Below, one piece after another: positions 6,409-11,134 of a stretch of 11,134 nt of DNA (within the stretch, counting starts at the first letter, position 1; each line of letters opens with the position of its first letter). Source of the stretch: an uncultured beta proteobacterium. GTDB taxonomy: Bacteria > Pseudomonadota > Gammaproteobacteria > Burkholderiales > Burkholderiaceae_C. The notes beneath the pieces are model-generated. The model saw nothing but the letters and a program-made list of their open reading frames with translations. It made no database searches and was not told where the DNA came from. The stretch lies in the NCBI GenBank assembly GCA_903870955.1, contig CAIQEX010000707.1, positions 1 to 11,134 of the forward strand, read 5' to 3'. Made by a program: the position numbers and the translations under genes.

Positions 6409-7115
6409 AGCAAACCCTGTTCAGCCATGGACAGCGCCTGGCCTTGTCCGACGATGATGTGGTCCAGCACCCGGACATCCACCAGAGCCAGCGCGGCGCG
6501 AAGGGTTTGTGTCAGGGTCAGGTCGGCTGCCGACGGTTGCACCGAGCCACTGGGATGGTTGTGCGCCAGCACCACGGCGGCGGCATGGTGGTGCAGGGCT
6601 TTCAACACCACCTCGCGCGGGTAGACACTGGTTTGACTGAGCGTGCCACGGAACATTTCTTCGGCCTGCAGCAACTTGTTCTGCGCGTCCAGAAAGCACA
6701 CCATAAACACCTCGTGCCGGAGATGCATCAGATGCAGCTGCAAAAATTGCTTCACCGCTGCCGGGTCCGACAGCACGGTGCGCTCCTGCAGGCGTTGTGC
6801 TACGGCACGCCGTGCCAATTCCAGTACGGCAAGAATCTCCGCCCGTTTGGCTGGGCCCAGGCCCTTGACCTTTTTCAGGTCATCCGGCGTGGCGGACAGC
6901 AAACCGGCGATGCCGCCAAAGCCCGGCGTGGGGCCGTCCACCAGCCGGTTTCCTTTGATTTGCAGCAACTCGTCGGCCATTTGCAGCACGCCTTTTCCAG
7001 CGATACCGGTGCGCAACAACAGCGCCAGCAGTTCCGCGTCACTGAGGGCCGAGGGTCCGCGCGCAAGCAGCTTTTCACGCGGGCGGGCTTGCACTGGAAG
7101 GTCTTTCACGGACAT
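6405..7115 (-). CDS. radC: RadC-family JAB/MPN-domain protein
   Basis: 236 residues, usual for chromosomal RadC. N-terminal UPF0758 part: [20 protein letters not shown] and [13 protein letters not shown] helix-hairpin-helix-like segment, [15 protein letters not shown], lies at 81-95. The C-terminal JAMM metal site is complete: Glu152/153 in AEEMFRGT, His185-x-His187-Pro-Ser-Gly, Ser195 and Asp198. The domain predicts a zinc-dependent hydrolase fold, but no enzymatic activity has been firmly shown for housekeeping RadC and the old DNA-repair name is doubtful. ATG 7113-7115 lacks a clear ribosome binding site. It is divergent from fkpB and overlaps the Smr gene by four bases, so the pair is probably one transcript. 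Confidence 0.95.
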   Translation of the reverse strand: MSVKDLPVQARPREKLLARGPSALSDAELLALLLRTGIAGKGVLQMADELLQIKGNRLVDGPTPGFGGIAGLLSATPDDLKKVKGLGPAKRAEILAVLELARRAVAQRLQERTVLSDPAAVKQFLQLHLMHLRHEVFMVCFLDAQNKLLQAEEMFRGTLSQTSVYPREVVLKALHHHAAAVVLAHNHPSGSVQPSAADLTLTQTLRAALALVDVRVLDHIIVGQGQALSMAEQGLL

Positions 7116-7129
7116 GGCGGGCGGCTTTC

Positions 7130-7135
7130 TACAAT
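7130..7135 (+). promoter_or_regulatory. Candidate -10 box for the fkpB-ispH transcript
   Basis: TACAAT in CTACAATAGAGC, five of six matches to consensus, sits 25 bases before the fkpB ATG. The upstream -35 is poor (TTCACG at 7105-7110 with 19-base spacing). The radC promoter must share this 44-base gap, but I could not pick it out. Confidence 0.45.
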
Positions 7136-7159
7136 AGAGCCCAGTTTATCGGGACTTTT

Positions 7160-7612
7160 ATGACCACAGTGCTTCCCCGTGTTCACGCGGGCTCATTTCT
7201 CACCTTGCATTACCGGCTGGGCGGACCCGCTGGTGACATCATCAATACCTTTACCGGCAAGCCGGCCACACTGAGCCTGGGCACTGGCGAACTCTCGCCT
7301 GCTATGGAGGCCTGTCTGATGGATATGGAGGAGGGCACCCGCACCACCTTCGAGTTGCCTGCAGGGGCCGCCTTTGGCCCGCGCAACCCCGACATGCAGC
7401 AGTGGCTGGCGCGCAAGGTGCTGACGGACATGGGCGACCCGCAAGAGACCTACAACGTGGGCGATGTGGTCGAGTTCCCCACGCCTGACGGCAAGGGCAA
7501 GTTCGCCGGTGTCGTGCAGCAAGTCAAAGACGCCTCGGTGCTGTTTGACTTCAACCACCCGCTGGCCGGTCACCCGGTGACCTTTGAAGTGCAACTAATT
7601 GGTGTGCTATGA
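7160..7612 (+). CDS. fkpB: SlyD/SlpA-like FKBP-type peptidyl-prolyl isomerase
   Basis: 150-residue cytoplasmic prolyl isomerase/chaperone of the FkpB (SlpA) type; no signal peptide. The FKBP strands are FLTLHYRLG (13-21), then a core with TLSLGTGELSPAMEACLMDM and RTTFELPAGAAFGPRNP, and an insert-in-flap domain ending FDFNHPLAGHPVTFEVQL. The NHPLAG motif closes the insert, as in SlyD and SlpA. FKBP active-site aromatics are partly replaced: the usual VIPGxE is LSPAME, typical of FkpB and suggesting weak isomerase activity. A GGGA precedes ATG 7160. Its stop overlaps the ispH start as ATGA. The fkpB-ispH order is conserved in many Proteobacteria, including E. coli. Confidence 0.93.
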   Translation: MTTVLPRVHAGSFLTLHYRLGGPAGDIINTFTGKPATLSLGTGELSPAMEACLMDMEEGTRTTFELPAGAAFGPRNPDMQQWLARKVLTDMGDPQETYNVGDVVEFPTPDGKGKFAGVVQQVKDASVLFDFNHPLAGHPVTFEVQLIGVL

Positions 7613-8580
7613 CGCAAGAAATGTCGAATGCTGCATTGAAGGAAGGCTTCGGGGTTGAAGTCTTGCTTGCCGAGCCACGCGGCTTTTGCGCCGGGGTCGA
7701 CCGGGCCATTGAAATTGTGGAAAAGGCGCTGGCCAAGTTTGGTGCGCCCATTTATGTACGCCACGAAATCGTGCACAACACCTATGTGGTCAACGACTTG
7801 AAGCAAAAGGGTGCCATCTTCATCGAAGAACTGGACGATGTGCCGCCCGGTGCCACGCTGATCTTTTCGGCCCACGGAGTCAGCCGCGCGACCCACCAGG
7901 AGGCGGCGGCGCGTGGCTTCCAGATATTTGACGCCACCTGCCCGCTGGTGACCAAGGTGCACGTGGAGGTGGCCAAGCTGCACAAAGAAGGCTACGAATT
8001 CATCATGATCGGCCACAAAGGGCATCCCGAAGTGGAGGGAACCATGGGCCAGCTCGACAGTGGCATCCATCTGGTGGAAGACGTGGAAGATGTGGCGCGC
8101 GTCAACCCTTCCCAAACCGACAAACTGGCGGTGGTCACCCAGACCACCCTGAGTGTGGACGATGCCGCCGAGATCGCTGCGGCGGTCAAGGCCCGTTTCC
8201 CCAAGGTGCGTGAGCCCAAGCAGCAGGATATCTGCTACGCCACGCAAAACCGCCAGGACGCGGTCAAGCTGATGAGCCCCCAGGTGGACGTGGTGATCGT
8301 TGTCGGCAGCCCCACCAGCTCCAACAGCAATCGACTGCGCGAAGTGGCGCGCAAACTGGGCACGCAAAGCTACATGGTGGACAGTGCCGAAGAACTGCAG
8401 GCCGATTGGTTTGAAGGTTGCAAGCGGGTCGGCCTGACCGCCGGTGCCTCGGCACCCGAAATATTGGTCAAAGCCGTCATCGATCGCATCAAAGCGTTGG
8501 GCGCCGTGTCCGTGCGCAAGATGGATGGCATTCAGGAAACCGTTAAATCTCCGCTGCCCAAGGGCCTGCGGGTCGACTCT

Positions 8581-8583
<3 letters not shown>
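7609..8583 (+). CDS. ispH: 4-hydroxy-3-methylbut-2-enyl diphosphate reductase
   Basis: Last enzyme of the MEP isoprenoid pathway: reduces HMBPP to IPP and DMAPP with a [4Fe-4S] cluster in the cytoplasm. 324 residues. The three cluster cysteines are in place: Cys27 (PRGFCAGVDRAIEIVE), Cys111 (DATCPLVTKVH) and Cys209 (DICYATQNRQ). Other family blocks: VRHEIVHNTYVV with the substrate His, FSAHGVS, MIGHKGHPEVEGTMGQ, TQTTLS, VVGSPTSSNSNRL and LTAGASAPEILV. ATG 7609 overlaps the fkpB stop; ATG 7621 is a possible second start, since residues 1-15 precede the conserved VLLAEPRGFC. The gene is intact. Also known as lytB. Confidence 0.97.
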
Positions 8584-9938
<1,355 letters not shown>

Positions 9939-9942
9939 CTCG

Positions 9943-9960
9943 GCTTCGTCCAGTCGAAGC
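9943..9960 (+). repeat. Leader hairpin upstream of tRNA-Ser
   Basis: GCTTCG (9943-9948) and CGAAGC (9955-9960) form a perfect 6-base stem with a 6-base loop, ending 7 bases before the tRNA. No T-run follows, so it is not a serS terminator of the intrinsic kind. Confidence 0.4.
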
Positions 9961-9967
9961 AGGTTTA

Positions 9968-10055
9968 GGAGCGGTGGCAGAGTGGTCGAATGTACTTGAC
10001 TCGAAATCAAGCGTACCGCAAGGTACCGTGGGTTCGAATCCCACCCGCTCCGCCA
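9968..10055 (+). tRNA. tRNA-Ser (anticodon CGA)
   Basis: 88-base class II tRNA reading UCG codons. Acceptor GGAGCGG (9968-9974) pairs with CCGCTCC (10045-10051), then discriminator G and encoded CCA (10053-10055). The anticodon arm is CTTGA-CTCGAAA-TCAAG with anticodon CGA. The long variable arm GTACC-GCAA-GGTAC is the serine identity feature, and the T arm is GTGGG-TTCGAAT-CCCAC. All stems pair, and the discriminator G suits SerRS. Confidence 0.97.
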
Positions 10056-10064
10056 GTTGTCAAG

Positions 10065-10089
10065 AACCCCGCCCCGTGCGGGGTTTTTT
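10065..10089 (+). terminator. Intrinsic terminator after tRNA-Ser
   Basis: AACCCCGC (10065-10072) and GCGGGGTT (10078-10085) form an 8-base stem with loop CCCGT, followed by a run of six T ending at 10089 that starts within the stem. It ends the serS-tRNA transcript. On the opposite strand the trailing sequence is poor in T, so it is mainly one-directional. Confidence 0.88.
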
Positions 10090-10177
10090 GCGTCTGGCTG
10101 GGTTTTACTACGCTGTTGGCCCAAAGAACCCCGCAAACATAATTGGCATGCGGCTACCCCTTTAGCTCAAATTTGGG

Positions 10178-10765
10178 TTACGGCTTTGGGCGCATGCGCG
10201 AGGCCCAACCTTGTACCTGCCCGGTATTCTCTGTACCAGCCAAAGATCGAATGAGAATTTCATTGCCCCTCACATCAACTGCGTGATCGAGGATCGACTG
10301 TGCACTTTGCAGCATGCCGCGGCTCTCCAGTCCAAAAAGAAGCTCTGAAGTAGATGTCACCACGACGCAATCGGGTAGACGCGTCAAGAAATTTGTCTTC
10401 CTGACAGCACTATCCTCGAACAAGAGAATTGCACCAAAGTCTTGACCATCCAGCTCCCGAGCAAGGACTTCGGCTGCGGCCTGTTCACCACGATTTTTAG
10501 TCTTGGTCGCCGGATTCAACGACCTGAGCAGCATGAACTCTTCAAATGCTTCTGTGGGTCTCACTGTGAGTCTGCGAGGGTCGTTTTGTCGGATCCATTC
10601 AGCGACCAGCGTAGCCCCAGGCTTGGAGAGATCTTGAATCACCTCGTGCCTCACCATGTCGGGCACGATGACCGGGAGTTTTGGCAAAAACAGCACATCG
10701 AGCGCCCCAGCAACCGCCAACGTAATGAGCGGACTCGAATCCGTTACGACCAATGAAATATTCAT
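10178..10765 (-). CDS. PIN-domain (DUF3368-type) toxin of a toxin-antitoxin module
   Basis: 195-residue putative nucleic-acid-binding PIN protein, probably an RNase toxin. ATG 10765 follows AAAGGAG at 5-base spacing and overlaps the antitoxin stop as ATGA. Acidic metal-site candidates: Asp9 in VTDSSPLITLA, Glu41 in VRHEVI, Glu94 in NRGEQAAAEVLARE, and Asp118 in LLFEDSAVRKTNF. This order (D-SSPLI ... GE-AA ... D--AR) is that of the DUF3368/COG2405 group rather than classic VapC. After the PIN core (to about 150) there is a 45-residue tail, longer than the short family members I know, with no recognised motif. Base composition is less GC-rich than serS, suggesting acquisition. The RNA target cannot be told from sequence. 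Confidence 0.8.
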   Translation of the reverse strand: MNISLVVTDSSPLITLAVAGALDVLFLPKLPVIVPDMVRHEVIQDLSKPGATLVAEWIRQNDPRRLTVRPTEAFEEFMLLRSLNPATKTKNRGEQAAAEVLARELDGQDFGAILLFEDSAVRKTNFLTRLPDCVVVTSTSELLFGLESRGMLQSAQSILDHAVDVRGNEILIRSLAGTENTGQVQGWASRMRPKP

Positions 10766-11130
10766 CGGATCTCCTTTGCCGCCGCTGCATCCAGGATGTG
10801 GTTAAAAAAGGCGATTTGCTCTGCCCTGTTCTTTGGAACCACCTTTGGAATTTGAAGATTATTCACTCCAAGTGCGATCAATAAATCGCCATAACTGGCG
10901 CCAGTTTCTTCAGCGATTTGCGGCCAAGAAATTAGCCCCTTTGAATACGCGATGGCCAAAGCCGTCAGGCGATTTCTATCGACAGCTTGCATCGGCGGTA
11001 ATGTCAAAAGCCCGACAGACTTTCCATTTCTCGTGATTTCTATGGGCCCTTGAGTGTTCAAAGACGACAGGACATCCCCCAAGTTGGCCTTGGCATCTGA
11101 CGATGAGATGGTTCGAAGCGTGTGATGCAT
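10762..11130 (-). CDS. Antitoxin with Phd/YefM-like N-terminus and UPF0175-like HTH C-terminus
   Basis: 122 residues from ATG 11130; only four bases lie upstream in the window, so a longer start outside cannot be excluded. Residues 7-45 read like the Phd/YefM DNA-binding fold: SSSDAKANLGDVLSSL followed by a strand-turn-strand ITRNGKSVGLLTL. Residues about 54-95 have the UPF0175 pattern: LAIAYSKGLISWPQIAEETG, then ASYGDLLIALGV, a helix-turn-helix with the 'G-IS---A---G-S---L---L' spacing. UPF0175 proteins are usual partners of DUF3368 PIN toxins, which agrees with the gene downstream. The C-terminal tail (96-122) probably wraps the toxin. Order antitoxin then toxin with a four-base overlap is typical; it should neutralise the toxin and repress its own promoter, which lies beyond the right edge. 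Confidence 0.75.
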   Translation of the reverse strand: MHHTLRTISSSDAKANLGDVLSSLNTQGPIEITRNGKSVGLLTLPPMQAVDRNRLTALAIAYSKGLISWPQIAEETGASYGDLLIALGVNNLQIPKVVPKNRAEQIAFFNHILDAAAAKEIR

Positions 11131-11134
11131 AGAG

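Noticed and set aside
10062..10134. 11-base direct repeat AAGAACCCCGC (10062-10072 and 10124-10134) as an attachment site
   Set aside because: The first copy lies in the terminator stem rather than the tRNA 3' end, and no repeat of the tRNA end itself is visible, so it is more likely chance.

Overview
This window looks like chromosomal DNA from a betaproteobacterium, most likely Burkholderiales and Comamonadaceae-like (Rhodoferax/Polaromonas type). The evidence is the GC-rich coding bias, the protein sequences of the tungstate-type transporter, SerRS and IspH, the fkpB-ispH-serS-tRNA-Ser order next to a divergent radC, and TACAAT/TAGAAT/TAAAAT-type -10 boxes. Taxonomy is inferred from sequence feel, not from a search.

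Layout. (1) 1-834, minus: the 5' part of a secreted FKBP-type prolyl isomerase. It has a Mip/FkpA-like dimerisation half joined to an FKBP domain carrying a SlyD-like insert, and it runs off the left edge. (2) 835-1344: an AT-rich 510-base gap with divergent promoter candidates at its two ends and several dyad symmetries between. (3) 1345-2253, plus: a class III nucleotide cyclase homology domain fused to an FHA domain, with altered catalytic positions. (4) 2274-3386, minus: a ModE-type winged-helix regulator fused to a periplasmic-binding-protein-like sensor. It is divergent from (5) 3437-5717, plus: a tightly overlapping tupBCA operon for ABC import of tungstate (or molybdate). (6) 5743-7115, minus: radC followed by an Smr-domain gene, overlapping by 4 bases. 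(7) 7160-9915, plus: fkpB (SlyD-like FKBP), ispH and serS, then tRNA-Ser(CGA) at 9968-10055 and a strong intrinsic terminator. (8) 10178-11130, minus: a two-gene toxin-antitoxin module, visibly less GC-rich than the housekeeping block. It has a PIN-domain DUF3368-type toxin and an antitoxin that seems to join a Phd/YefM-like N-terminus to a UPF0175-like helix-turn-helix C-terminus.

How the parts work together. The regulator and tupBCA form a self-contained oxyanion uptake unit: sensor/repressor, binding protein, permease and ATPase. Its cargo would feed tungsten or molybdenum cofactor enzymes elsewhere. The fkpB-ispH-serS-tRNA block is housekeeping: isoprenoid precursor synthesis and serine charging, with the synthetase beside one of its tRNA substrates. 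The toxin-antitoxin pair just beyond the tRNA is the most accessory-like part of the window. No transposase, CRISPR array, rRNA or phage gene is visible.
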